Source of the DNA: Planctomycetota bacterium
GTDB taxonomy: Bacteria; Planctomycetota; Phycisphaerae; Sedimentisphaerales; Anaerohalosphaeraceae
Length of the DNA stretch: 63,803 bases
Reading direction: 5' to 3'
NCBI GenBank assembly: GCA_013349435.1
Contig: DUZQ01000008.1
Span: 1-63,803 of the forward strand
The notes under the pieces: model-generated
What the model saw: the letters and a program-made list of their open reading frames with translations, nothing else
What the model was told of the DNA's origin: nothing
The model's database searches: none
Program-made: the position numbers and the translations under genes
Part shown: piece by piece, positions 43,381 through 52,835 of the stretch
How positions within the stretch are numbered: the stretch's first letter is position 1
Layout of the letters: every line of letters starts with the position of its first letter

Positions 43381-45015
43381 GTGGTTCAAGAGCCGGTTGT
43401 AACGCGTTTTGCACCTTCGCCGACTGGTTACCTGCATATAGGCGGGGCCAGGACCGCTCTGTTCAACTGGCTTTTGGCTCGAAAAACGGGCGGTAAGTTC
43501 CTGCTACGAATTGAGGATACCGACCAGAAGCGCAACACCCCCGCGGCGGCAAGGCAGGTGATGGATGATTTGCGTTGGCTGGGCATCGGGTGGGATGAAG
43601 GTCCGGAGGTCGGCGGGCCGAATGGACCTTATTTCCAGTCCCAACGAAAAGAAATCTACGATAAGTACATAAAACAGCTTATAAATGATAAGAAGGCGTA
43701 CTATTGCTTCGACACACCCGACCAATTGCAGCAGATGCGCGAAAAGGCCCAGGCCGAGAAGAAAAATCTGATATATCCACGCCCGGATAAATTTCCCGAC
43801 GATAAGGATGTTGCAAAGGCCCGCGCTCAGGGCAAACCCGTAACGGTCCGCTTTGCCATGCCGACTACGGGGGATATTATCGTCAGCGATGTAGTGCGCG
43901 GCGAGGTTATCTTTGCGGCTCGTGAAATCGGCGATTTTATTATACAAAAGAGCGACGGCTTGCCTACATATCATTTCGCCTGCGTGGTTGATGATGAGTT
44001 GATGGGCGTTACACACGTCATCCGCGGCCAGGAGCACCTGATGAATACGCCCGGCCATCAGGCGCTTCAGGATGCCCTGGGCTTTCGCAGTCCGGTATAT
44101 GCACATATGTCGGTAACCGTGAGCGACAGCGGCGGCAAACTCTCGAAGCGCGAACGGCCAAAGGCCTTGAGACAGGCGATTAAGGCGCTGGGCGATTTAG
44201 ATACTCAAAAGCTTGCCGGGGCCGCAAATATTTCGGTTGCAGAGGTCGAGGAGTTTGTTAAAGGTAAAAACACACCTGATATGTCCGCGGTTGACGCAAT
44301 GGCTGAGTACCTTGGTATCCGGTTGCCGGAGATAAACGTGGTTGATTTCTTCAAAAGCGGCTATCTGCCCGAGGCGGTAGTCAATTTCCTCGCGTTTTTG
44401 GGCTGGAATCCCGGCGACGAGCGTGAAATTATGCGGCTCGACGAGTTGATTGATGCATTTGATTTGGGGCGTCTGACGAAATCGAACAGCCTTTTCGACC
44501 GTCAAAAACTTATAGCCTTCAATACCGAACATATAAAAATGCTTCCTGATGACAGGCTGCTGGGCCGGTTCAGGGATTATCTCAAGGCGATTGGCTCACC
44601 CGCGGCCGGCGGCGATGATAAACTTCTTGCGAGGCTGATAAAGATAAACGCCGGGGCCAGGACCTTAGCGGATATTGAGAAAAAGTGCAGATTTGTTTTT
44701 ATCGACAACGAAGATGTTCAGTATGATGAAAAAGCCGTCAAAAAAGTCTTGCTCAAACATGACGGATTGGCTATCCTGCGTGCCGTCGGAGAAAGACTTG
44801 CCGGGCTGGAAGTGATAACACCGGAGACTGTCGAAAAGCTGCTTCGGGATCTAGCAGGTGAAAGGCAGGTGGGTCTCGGCAAAGTCGCTCAGCCTTTACG
44901 TGTGTCAATTTGCGGCACGACGGTAAGTCCGCCGATTTTCGATTCGGTCGATGTGCTTGGAATACAAAATACTTTGCAGAGAATAAAAAATACGTTGAAA
45001 AAATTCGGAACCTGA
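43381..45015 (+). CDS. gltX: Glutamyl-tRNA synthetase
   Basis: This class I enzyme of 544 residues charges tRNA-Glu. TRFAPSPTGYLHIGGART carries the HIGH motif and GGKLSKRERP the KMSKS motif (KLSKR). An insertion of about 60 residues after KLSKR (GDLDTQKLAGAANISVAEVE...) precedes the anticodon-binding half. The GTG start is set by CAGGAG seven bases upstream. The presence of glnS as a separate gene suggests direct Gln-tRNA charging is available, so GltX may be Glu-specific, but its discrimination cannot be judged from sequence alone. Confidence 0.96.
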   Translation: MVQEPVVTRFAPSPTGYLHIGGARTALFNWLLARKTGGKFLLRIEDTDQKRNTPAAARQVMDDLRWLGIGWDEGPEVGGPNGPYFQSQRKEIYDKYIKQLINDKKAYYCFDTPDQLQQMREKAQAEKKNLIYPRPDKFPDDKDVAKARAQGKPVTVRFAMPTTGDIIVSDVVRGEVIFAAREIGDFIIQKSDGLPTYHFACVVDDELMGVTHVIRGQEHLMNTPGHQALQDALGFRSPVYAHMSVTVSDSGGKLSKRERPKALRQAIKALGDLDTQKLAGAANISVAEVEEFVKGKNTPDMSAVDAMAEYLGIRLPEINVVDFFKSGYLPEAVVNFLAFLGWNPGDEREIMRLDELIDAFDLGRLTKSNSLFDRQKLIAFNTEHIKMLPDDRLLGRFRDYLKAIGSPAAGGDDKLLARLIKINAGARTLADIEKKCRFVFIDNEDVQYDEKAVKKVLLKHDGLAILRAVGERLAGLEVITPETVEKLLRDLAGERQVGLGKVAQPLRVSICGTTVSPPIFDSVDVLGIQNTLQRIKNTLKKFGT

Positions 45016-45039
45016 GTTTATTCTATGGAGCCTTGTTAA

Positions 45040-45945
45040 ATGTCGCTTTTGGTAACCGGTTCGATCGGTATTGATACTGTAAAAACGCCCTTTGGTTTCA
45101 ATGAAGATAGCATCGGCGGCTCTGCGGTGTACTTCAGCATGGCTGCCAGTTTCTTTTCCCCCGTTCGTTTCTTAGGTGTCGTCGGCGATGACTGCCCTTT
45201 TAACCTGGCTGAAGTATTCGAGGGCAGGGATGTTGACCTGGAGGGACTTGAAGTTCGTCCGGGCAGCAAGACCTTCCGCTGGGCCGGCTCATACGAAGAA
45301 AATATGAATGAACGACAGACCGATAGCGTTGAATTGAACGTTCTTTCCGAAGCACCGCCGTCTGTTCCGGCGGCATACAGCGACAGTGATTATGTCTTTC
45401 TGGCTAATACCGCTCCGGCCCTGCAAATTGAGCTTTTGGAGCAGATTTCAAGGGCCGGTTTTATAGCTGCCGACACAATGAACCACTGGATTGTAACAGC
45501 CGGTGAAGATTTGAAGGAATTGCTGGACAGGATAGACTTGTTAGTGTTGAATGAAGAAGAGGCCAGACTGCTTACAGGACAACGCAATTTAGTAACGGCC
45601 GCTGCGCGTATTCTGGAGATAGGGCCGAGAGTCGTTATTATAAAAGAAGGTGAATACGGCTCGATGATGGCCAACAACGACGGTGATTGCTTCATTCTCC
45701 CCGCTTATCCGACAAGGGTTGTAATTGACCCGACAGGCGCCGGTGATTCTTTTGCGGGGGCATTAATGGGTTATCTGGCCCAGGCCGGTAAAGTCGATGG
45801 CACCAGCCTGCGTAACGCGATGGTTTATGGTACGGTGGCGGCGTCATTCACTATCGGCGATTTCTCAATTTACGGGATAAAAGGGGCCGGCATGGACGAT
45901 ATGGAGGAAAGATTTAATACCTTGCGAAAAGTAACACAGTTTTGA
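45040..45945 (+). CDS. PfkB-family carbohydrate kinase
   Basis: This ribokinase-like sugar kinase has 301 residues. It starts LLVTGSIGIDTVKTPFG and has the substrate-side GSAVYFSMAASFF. Near the C-terminus the catalytic signature PTGAGDSFAGAL includes the base Asp. The sugar substrate cannot be told: the family includes ribokinase, adenosine kinase and fructokinase. It follows gltX after 24 bases and precedes thpR. There is no sugar transport gene nearby. Confidence 0.88.
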   Translation: MSLLVTGSIGIDTVKTPFGFNEDSIGGSAVYFSMAASFFSPVRFLGVVGDDCPFNLAEVFEGRDVDLEGLEVRPGSKTFRWAGSYEENMNERQTDSVELNVLSEAPPSVPAAYSDSDYVFLANTAPALQIELLEQISRAGFIAADTMNHWIVTAGEDLKELLDRIDLLVLNEEEARLLTGQRNLVTAAARILEIGPRVVIIKEGEYGSMMANNDGDCFILPAYPTRVVIDPTGAGDSFAGALMGYLAQAGKVDGTSLRNAMVYGTVAASFTIGDFSIYGIKGAGMDDMEERFNTLRKVTQF

Positions 45946-46002
45946 GGAGCTGGAAGTTCGCAGCGGTTTCTTCATTCGTAGAAGTGGAGTCTGGATATAT
46001 CG

Positions 46003-46563
46003 ATGCGGTGTTTTATTGCAATAGATATTGACGATAATATCAGAAGCCAAATAGGCCGTGTCCAGCGCAAGTTGCGTGAAATGACCGGCTTGACGAGGCC
46101 TGATGTAAAGTGGGTGGACCCCGCCCTTATCCACCTTACCCTAAAATTCTTGGGCGAAGTGAGGGACGCCGACATCGCTGAAGTTTGCAGTATTGTCGAG
46201 GATGTCGCAGATAACCATAAAGGCTTTTCCATAGATGTCGCTGGGATCGGCACCTTCGGCACATCAGCCCGGGTGCTGTGGGCCGGTATCGAATCAAATG
46301 ATACCCTGTTTGCTCTGCAAAAGGACCTGGATGAGCGGCTCTGTGAGGCCGGGTGGGGAGGCGACAAGAAACAGTTTTCCGGGCACCTTACACTGTGCAG
46401 GATAAAGAATCCCCGGGCCGGCAGAATACTGAAAAACATGATAAAAGATTACGGCGACTTAAATCTTGGCTCCTTTTCAGTTGATTCGATTTGCGTCTAT
46501 AAAAGCGAATTGACAAGCAGCGGACCGATCTATACAACGATAAGCAGAAGTTCACTGCAATAA
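46003..46563 (+). CDS. thpR: RNA 2',3'-cyclic phosphodiesterase (LigT/ThpR family)
   Basis: This 186-residue 2H phosphoesterase has the two catalytic HxT motifs, IHLTLKFLGEV in the first half and SGHLTLCRIKNP in the second. The N-terminal RCFIAIDIDDNIR is typical. It hydrolyses 2',3'-cyclic phosphates of RNA, and in vitro members can also join tRNA halves. It starts at ATG 46003. The next gene, after a relic, is recA, which in many genomes lies close to thpR. Confidence 0.94.
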   Translation: MRCFIAIDIDDNIRSQIGRVQRKLREMTGLTRPDVKWVDPALIHLTLKFLGEVRDADIAEVCSIVEDVADNHKGFSIDVAGIGTFGTSARVLWAGIESNDTLFALQKDLDERLCEAGWGGDKKQFSGHLTLCRIKNPRAGRILKNMIKDYGDLNLGSFSVDSICVYKSELTSSGPIYTTISRSSLQ

Positions 46564-46655
46564 AGAGAAGCGAAAAGTGTAAAGCGGGAAGTGCAAAACC
46601 ATAGCTTAAAATTCAAAAGTTGTCGCCCCTGTGTTGTTACGGCGTGTTCTATAAG

Positions 46656-46838
46656 ATGCAAAATTCAAAAAGCAAGATTGAATTAAAATACAGAGCTTAT
46701 GAATATTCTATTAAGCTGATAGGATTTCCGGATACTCTGCCGAAAGATGAGTCCAACCAGGTTGTCACGTTAGGAGAAACCAAGGAATCGGCAAACATAC
46801 TCGGTTCAAGTATTTTGACGCTTAAAGGGAAAAGATAG
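46656..46838 (+). pseudogene. Relic of a four-helix-bundle (23S IVP-like) protein
   Basis: MQNSKSKIELKYRAYEYSIK and LPKDESNQVV resemble the start of the short four-helix-bundle proteins scattered in many genomes. The conserved GANI-like helix region that should follow is replaced by GETKESANILGSSILT with deletions, and the frame ends at 46838. The flanks contain the low-complexity text typical of such insertions. Most likely non-functional. Confidence 0.5.
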
Positions 46839-46914
46839 GTTTCGAGTTTTGAATTATGGTTTTTCGCTTTTAGCTTTGAGTTTTTAGTTTTATTGATGTA
46901 TGGAGATTATGAAC

Positions 46915-47955
46915 ATGGGTAAGAAAAAAAAGTCAGCTGCAACAAATCAGAAAGCGGCTTCCAAAGCCGGCGCCCTTGAACGTGCGATAGCCCAGATAGA
47001 AAAGCAATACGGCTCGGGTTCGATTATGCAATTGGGCCGGGATCAATTAGCACGTGTTGACGGCATCAGTACGGGCGCTATTTCGCTTGATATGGCTTTA
47101 GGTGGTGCCGGCATCCCAAGGGGCAGGGTAGCCGAGCTGTATGGGCCGGAGTCCAGCGGCAAGACCACCCTTGCGCTTCACGTCATCGCCAACGCTCAAA
47201 AGGCCGGGGGAGTTGCCGCTTTTATCGATGCCGAGCACGCTCTGGATACGACATGGGCCAAGAAACTGGGAGTAGATATTAATAGTATGCTCGTCAGTCA
47301 GCCGGACACGGGTGAACAGGCGTTAGACATAACAGAAATGCTCATAAAATCAAACGCGGTGGATATAATTGTTGTTGACTCTGTCGCCGCACTTGTGCCC
47401 GCCGCCGAGGTTCAGGGCGAGATGGGCGCAACCCACGTCGGTCTTCAGGCCCGACTGATGAGCCAGGCGATGAGAAAGCTGACAAGTGTTATAAGTAAGA
47501 GCAAGACCTGCCTGATATTTATAAACCAGATTCGGATGAAAATCGGCGTGATGTTCGGCAATCCCGAAACAACGCCCGGCGGCAACGCCTTGAAATTCTA
47601 CAGTTCAGTCAGGATTGACGTACGGCGCATATCAACCATTAAAGATTCGACCGGCCAGGCAGTGGGCAACCGCGTCCGGGCGCGCGTTGTTAAGAACAAG
47701 GTCGCCCCACCCTTCAAAACATCCGAATTCGACATAATGTTCGATTCCGGAATAAGCTATGAAGGCGACCTGCTCGACCTCGGTACCACCTGTGATGTCA
47801 TCCAAAAAAGCGGCGCCTGGCTCAACTACGGCCAAATGAGATTGGGCCAGGGAAGAGAAAACGCAAAGACTTTTCTGTCTGACAATCCCGAACTTGCCGC
47901 CGAGATAAAGGAAAAAATCTTGGTCGCTAAAGGAATGATTGAAGCTAAGCAGTAA
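46915..47955 (+). CDS. recA: Recombinase RecA
   Basis: This homologous-recombination and SOS protein has about 346 residues. [13 protein letters not shown] is Walker [13 protein letters not shown] is Walker B, the L1/L2 DNA-binding loops include [22 protein letters not shown] and [28 protein letters not shown], and the C-terminal domain is normal. Three in-frame ATGs lie close together (46900, 46909, 46915); GGAG lies nine bases before 46915, which gives MGKKKKSAA. No LexA-type box was recognised upstream. alaS follows 24 bases later. Confidence 0.97.
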   Translation: MGKKKKSAATNQKAASKAGALERAIAQIEKQYGSGSIMQLGRDQLARVDGISTGAISLDMALGGAGIPRGRVAELYGPESSGKTTLALHVIANAQKAGGVAAFIDAEHALDTTWAKKLGVDINSMLVSQPDTGEQALDITEMLIKSNAVDIIVVDSVAALVPAAEVQGEMGATHVGLQARLMSQAMRKLTSVISKSKTCLIFINQIRMKIGVMFGNPETTPGGNALKFYSSVRIDVRRISTIKDSTGQAVGNRVRARVVKNKVAPPFKTSEFDIMFDSGISYEGDLLDLGTTCDVIQKSGAWLNYGQMRLGQGRENAKTFLSDNPELAAEIKEKILVAKGMIEAKQ

Positions 47956-47979
47956 ATCGATGTTTTCAGGTGAGATTAG

Positions 47980-50742
47980 GTGCTTACAGCCAAAGAGATA
48001 AGAAGCGGGTTTATTGACTTTTTCAAAGATAAAGGCCATCAGTTCATCCCCAGCGCTCCGGTTGTGCCGATTGGTGACGAGACACTGCTTTTTACAAATG
48101 CCGGGATGAACCAGTTCAAGGACATCTTCTTAGGGCTGAAGCAACCCGACTATCCGCGAGCGGCCAACAGCCAGAAGTGTATCAGGGTCAGCGGCAAGCA
48201 CAACGACCTCGAAGAGGTCGGCCTTGACACCTACCACCATACCTTTTTTGAGATGTTGGGCAACTGGTCCTTCGGTGACTACTTCAAGGCCGAGGCCATT
48301 GAGTGGGCCTGGCAGCTTCTTACCGAAGTTTACCGAATAAATCCGGACAGCTTGTGGGCGACCGTATTTGCCGGAGATAAGGATGAGAACCTGCCTCCTG
48401 ATGAAGAAGCTCGGGATCTGTGGCCCAAGATAACGCCGATACCGGTGGACAGGGTTCTTAAATTCGGCAAAAAGGATAACTTCTGGGAGATGGGCACCAC
48501 CGGTCCGTGTGGGCCATGCAGCGAGATACATATAGACCTGGGCCCGGACTGCTGTGATATGAAAAACGTCCCCGGCCACAGGTGCCGGGTCAACGGCGGC
48601 TGTGCAAGGTTCATTGAGCTGTGGAACCTTGTATTCATACAATTCAATCGCAAATCGGCTGCTCAACTTGACCGGCTTAGCGCCAATTACGTTGATACCG
48701 GCGCGGGGCTGGAGAGGATAGCCGCCGTTTTGCAGAATAAATCCAGCAACTACGACACGGATCTGTTCAGTCCCATAATCTGCGCCATCGCCGATGCAAC
48801 CGGACACAAATATACTTCTCAGTTGCAAAGTGAAACAGATAGTGCCTTCCGAGTTATCGCAGACCACCTCCGCTCGGTAGCGTTTGCGATTGCTGATGGT
48901 GTTACCCCTTCGAACGAAGGCAGGGGCTACGTCATCAGGCGAATACTCAGGAGGGCGGCAAGGTTCGGCAGAGTCCTCGGTATGCACGAGCCTTTTCTAT
49001 ATAAACTTGTCAATGTTCTTTCTGATGTGATGGGCAATGCCTTTGGTGAGATAAAAGAAAGAGCCGATTTTGTCGCAACCGTTATCGAGAATGAGGAGGC
49101 AAGCTTCGGAAGGACATTGGACAGAGGCCTGGAAATTTTTACCTCCGCTGCTAAAAATGCGAAAGGTAAAACCATCAGCGGCCAGGACGCCTTTATGCTT
49201 TATGATACCTACGGCTTCCCACTGGACCTGACCGAGCTTATGGCAAGGGAACAGGGTTTAAGAGTCGATACCGGCCTGTTTAATGAGCTTATGGAGGCTC
49301 AGCGTGAACGCGCCCGAGCCGCACAAAAATCATCCACCATTGCAATTGATTTAACCGGTTTTCAATTGTCCAAGACCGATGACTCATCAAAGTACAAAAC
49401 CGATAGTATAACAACACGAATACATAGTTGGATTAAACCCAGAGGTCGTTTCGGTGCAGACCATATCTCCGGAACCCTTAGTACCCAAGAAGCATCTCCC
49501 CCAGACAATAACGTTTACGGTGAAACAATCGGACTAATCTTAGAAGAAACCTGCTTTTATGCTGAAGCAGGTGGACAGGTGGGAGACGGGGGGGAAATTA
49601 AATCGGGCGTTGATAAGTTTACGGTTGAAAGAACTGAAAAAATTGGTGATTGTGTAATCCACTGGGGAAAGCTTGCCGGGAGCATGTCAAGTGGACAAGA
49701 AGTAACCGCTATAGTTGATAAAGAAAGAGCAGACAGCAAGAAGAATCATACGGCCACGCATCTTCTGCAGTGGGCTTTGCGTGATGTTTTGGGCGGATCG
49801 GTAACCCAGCAGGGCAGTCTGGTTTGTCCGGATTATTTGCGGTTTGATTTCACCTGTCCCAAGGCCCTGACAAGTGAGCAGATAAGGTTAGTCGAGGGCC
49901 GTGTTAACGAAAGAATCGCTGAAAATATCCCCGTTGCCTGTGCGGTAATGCCGATTGACGAAGCCAAGAAACTCGGCGCAATGGCACTATTCGGTGAAAA
50001 GTACGGCAACGAGGTTCGCGTTGTGGCGATAGGTGCCGAAGATGAAAGCTCCATTAAGGAGGCATTCAGCCGGGAGTTTTGCGGTGGGACGCATGTAGCT
50101 AATACCGGTGAAATCGGCGGTTTTAAGGTGATAAAAGAAGAGAGCATCTCCGCCGGTGTCCGCAGGATAACCGCGCTGACCGGAAGGGCACTGAACGAAT
50201 ACATCACCCAGCAAAGTAAAATAATTGATGACCTCGTCGAAATGCTAAAAGTCCCTGTCGAAGAGCTCCCCCATCGCGTCCGGAAGTTAATCGACGATAA
50301 CAAGGATTTGAGCAGGCAGTTAAAGTCCGCCGCCAGAGAAGGTAAAAACGCCACAATCGACGAAGTCAGCAGCTTGTTGGCTGGGGCCGAAAAAATCGCA
50401 AACACGGCTTTAATAGTAGGCAGGCTCTCGCCCGCACCGGTTGCACAGGTGCGAAATGCTATCGACAGCCTGAAGAAAAAAGCTAAATCCGCTGCTATTG
50501 TTTTAGGTTTTGCTGAAAGCGAAGATAAAGCCCTGCTGCTGGCTGCTCTGACCGATGATATTGTAAACAAAGGCATTAGCGCCTCTGATATTATCGCCGA
50601 GATCGCCACGGTTATTGGCGGTAGTGGCGGCGGCAGGCCGCATTTGGCCCAGGCCGGCGGCAAAGATGCCGCCAAGCTCAATGAAGCGCTCGAAATCGCG
50701 GTCAAAGCCCTCGAGAAAAAACTAAAAGCCCTGTCAACTTGA
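47980..50742 (+). CDS. alaS: Alanyl-tRNA synthetase
   Basis: This class II enzyme of 920 residues has a catalytic domain at the N-terminus (FFKDKGHQFIPSAPVVP, TNAGMNQFKDIFLG, KHNDLEEVGLDTYHHTFFEML). The editing domain carries the zinc motif HTATHLLQ and later FCGGTHVANTG. A DHHA1-type C-terminal domain follows (VIGGSGGGRPHLAQAGG). An irregular stretch near residues 445-515 (KTDDSSKYKTD...) is a lineage insert between the catalytic and editing parts. The GTG start at 47980 has AGGTGAG upstream. The last gene of the recA-alaS group. Confidence 0.97.
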   Translation: MLTAKEIRSGFIDFFKDKGHQFIPSAPVVPIGDETLLFTNAGMNQFKDIFLGLKQPDYPRAANSQKCIRVSGKHNDLEEVGLDTYHHTFFEMLGNWSFGDYFKAEAIEWAWQLLTEVYRINPDSLWATVFAGDKDENLPPDEEARDLWPKITPIPVDRVLKFGKKDNFWEMGTTGPCGPCSEIHIDLGPDCCDMKNVPGHRCRVNGGCARFIELWNLVFIQFNRKSAAQLDRLSANYVDTGAGLERIAAVLQNKSSNYDTDLFSPIICAIADATGHKYTSQLQSETDSAFRVIADHLRSVAFAIADGVTPSNEGRGYVIRRILRRAARFGRVLGMHEPFLYKLVNVLSDVMGNAFGEIKERADFVATVIENEEASFGRTLDRGLEIFTSAAKNAKGKTISGQDAFMLYDTYGFPLDLTELMAREQGLRVDTGLFNELMEAQRERARAAQKSSTIAIDLTGFQLSKTDDSSKYKTDSITTRIHSWIKPRGRFGADHISGTLSTQEASPPDNNVYGETIGLILEETCFYAEAGGQVGDGGEIKSGVDKFTVERTEKIGDCVIHWGKLAGSMSSGQEVTAIVDKERADSKKNHTATHLLQWALRDVLGGSVTQQGSLVCPDYLRFDFTCPKALTSEQIRLVEGRVNERIAENIPVACAVMPIDEAKKLGAMALFGEKYGNEVRVVAIGAEDESSIKEAFSREFCGGTHVANTGEIGGFKVIKEESISAGVRRITALTGRALNEYITQQSKIIDDLVEMLKVPVEELPHRVRKLIDDNKDLSRQLKSAAREGKNATIDEVSSLLAGAEKIANTALIVGRLSPAPVAQVRNAIDSLKKKAKSAAIVLGFAESEDKALLLAALTDDIVNKGISASDIIAEIATVIGGSGGGRPHLAQAGGKDAAKLNEALEIAVKALEKKLKALST

Positions 50743-51185
50743 GAAAAAAATTATTTGGCAACGACAATATGTAGCTCTTGTGGATTTCGGTTACAAGTTA
50801 ATTTGCATTGCTTACCGCTGAGACCGCAGGGGGTGCAGAGATTCCTTATTACAATGACTTATATAAAACCGCAAAGTTTATCATCATAAGCACAATGTTG
50901 CCGTTGGTAAAAGCCGGTTTCGGTCATAACTTCTTTACTATGAATCAACTCTGTAATACAATCTTTCAACTTCTTGTTTTTTATGCGTGTTTTTTCAATA
51001 AGACTAATGTAACCATTTACATAATAAAGAGTTATCCCGGCTTGCCGGGATTTTGAAGTTTTGCGTTTTACATTTTAATTTTTGAGTTTGGTTGCGGCCA
51101 AAGGCCGCGTCAAGTTCTCAGCGCCCCCGGCGGTGAAATATCCGGTTTAGGTAAATGTTGCTCTTGATTGCGTTCCTGCGGCCCT
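50743..51185. other. Convergent intergenic region after alaS
   Basis: No gene is supported between alaS (plus) and the TolC-like gene (minus); the short plus frame around 50808-51056 lacks any family resemblance. The left part holds CGCAGGGGGTGCAGAGA-type filler. The one notable signal is a terminator-like hairpin at 51034-51054. Confidence 0.5.
51034..51054 (+). terminator. Hairpin followed by TTTT, possible end of alaS transcript
   Basis: ATCCCGG-CTTG-CCGGGAT is a perfect 7-bp stem with a 4-base loop followed by TTT on the plus strand. It lies about 290 bases after alaS, so it could end read-through transcripts. Confidence 0.45.
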
Positions 51186-52835
51186 TTATTCACTCACCGG
51201 GACGATGGGCTCCCACCGCACCTTCGCGGCTCCTAACAATGTGCCGGTGGCAAAGGCCAGGTCAACCTGTGCTATCTGGTACTCCGCCAGCGCGAGAATT
51301 TCAGCGCTTTGTGCCTCGGCGAACTTGGTCTGGGCATCAAGGACGTCGGTAGAAGTGCGAAGCCCGAGCTCAAACTGCCTTTTCTCCGCCTGAAAAACCC
51401 TGCTCGAGAGAACGGCGTTTTGCCTGCTGGCCAGGATTCGCTGCCAGTTTGCTTCCAGTTGGTCAACGGCTCTGAGCACTTCGACTTCAATTAGCTTACT
51501 TCGGTTCTGGCGGGAGGCGAGATGTTGCTGCCGCTGGTAGAAGGCCCGACGGAGGCGGCTTTTGGCGGCTGCATTTCCCAACGGAACATGCAGTTGCAGG
51601 CCAAGAGTATGGTCTTCAAAATTTTTGTCGTAAAGCAGGTCGTACGCATCGGATCTTGTCGGGCCGAGACCATTGATGTTATATGTATAATTCAGAGTAA
51701 CAAGCGGAAGCGCCTGGTTGCGGTAGTAGTCAATAGTGCTGGCATCCCTGGCAAGCTGAAGTTCAAGCTCGAGCATTTCCATGCGATTTTGGATAGCAGT
51801 TTTGACTACGCGGTCCGGGGCCAAATCATAATGTACGGGGTTGGCCTCAGTGGCGCAAATTAACACCGTAGGGCTTTGAGTTTCCAGTCCGGGCTTATTC
51901 AATATCTGCTTAAGTTCACGTTCTCTGTCTCGGACGCTGTTTTCGGCGATAATAATCGCCTCGAGCTGGGCGGCGACTCCCGCTTCGGCACGGATGCCCT
52001 CCACTTGCGCACGCTCACCCAAATCGACAAAACGCTGAGCCTGCTCGAGCTGGGCTTGGGCCAGATCGTACTGTTGTTTGCGCACCGTGAGGTCTTTTCT
52101 GGCGGCATACAACCGCCAATAGGCACGGTCCGCAGCAGCTATTACCCTTATTACCTCAAGCTTGGTCTGGGTCTCGCTTATCCGGCGGTCATATTCGGCG
52201 ATACGGATGGAGTAGGTGTTGGCGCGGTTGCCTGCGTTTTGCAGCAGGGGCTGACTGATTGAAATTACAAAATCATTACTGTATCGTGGATTAAGGGATT
52301 CACTAAACTCAGAGAACACTTCGTCTGTTTTTACACGTCTGTCGATAACATCGAAGCTGACAGTTCCACCGGTACGCAGGGGAATCTGGACGCCAAGGTC
52401 AACATTTGAGGCATCGACCGCCGAACCTGAAAGAGTTGACTCGGTGGGTGTATCGGTCTTTGAGTAAGAGGCGTTTGCTACAAAGGCGGCCTCGAACTTT
52501 GCCTCCTGCTCACTCACTGTCTGGGCGGCGATGGCAGGGGCGATAAGTTGAACCTTTAAGCTCAGGTTGTTGGCCAGTGCCAGCGTGCGGCACTGTTCCA
52601 AAATAAGCTCAAGCTTTTGGGGTGATTCCTGGTTGGGATCGGGCGGCTTTTTGACAGGGGCCTTCATTTTCTCCCAGTCAAACCGTTCTATGTGGCGCAG
52701 TTTGGCAGGTGGGGTTTTTAACTCGTAAAATTCTGTAGGGACCTTTTCACAACCGGCATATAGTAATAGCCCAAACGCAAAGCATTGCTTTATAGAAAAT
52801 ACAAAGAATCCTTTTAGTGATAATTTGCTACTCAT
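51186..52835 (-). CDS. TolC-family outer-membrane efflux protein
   Basis: This outer-membrane channel component has about 549 residues. A signal sequence with a cysteine (FGLLLYAGC) ends near residue 29, so a lipoprotein is likely. The protein then has two repeated helical halves of the OEP type, with long coiled-coil helices (AERDRELKQILNKPG-like; QLEANWQRILASRQNAVLSSRV; KFAEAQSAEILALAEYQIAQVDLAFATGTL). The start ATG 52835 overlaps the permease end by 8 bases; the frame continues to 52901 but the extension is unlikely. Works with the membrane-fusion protein and ABC transporter encoded just upstream. Confidence 0.9.
   Translation of the reverse strand: MSSKLSLKGFFVFSIKQCFAFGLLLYAGCEKVPTEFYELKTPPAKLRHIERFDWEKMKAPVKKPPDPNQESPQKLELILEQCRTLALANNLSLKVQLIAPAIAAQTVSEQEAKFEAAFVANASYSKTDTPTESTLSGSAVDASNVDLGVQIPLRTGGTVSFDVIDRRVKTDEVFSEFSESLNPRYSNDFVISISQPLLQNAGNRANTYSIRIAEYDRRISETQTKLEVIRVIAAADRAYWRLYAARKDLTVRKQQYDLAQAQLEQAQRFVDLGERAQVEGIRAEAGVAAQLEAIIIAENSVRDRERELKQILNKPGLETQSPTVLICATEANPVHYDLAPDRVVKTAIQNRMEMLELELQLARDASTIDYYRNQALPLVTLNYTYNINGLGPTRSDAYDLLYDKNFEDHTLGLQLHVPLGNAAAKSRLRRAFYQRQQHLASRQNRSKLIEVEVLRAVDQLEANWQRILASRQNAVLSSRVFQAEKRQFELGLRTSTDVLDAQTKFAEAQSAEILALAEYQIAQVDLAFATGTLLGAAKVRWEPIVPVSE

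Noticed and set aside
49833-50705. Minus-strand frame opposite alaS (290 residues)
   Set aside because: It is a shadow of alaS, with no recognised domain and no start signal.
50808-51056. Plus-strand frame of 82 residues after alaS
   Set aside because: It has no start signal or family match and ends inside a terminator-like hairpin.
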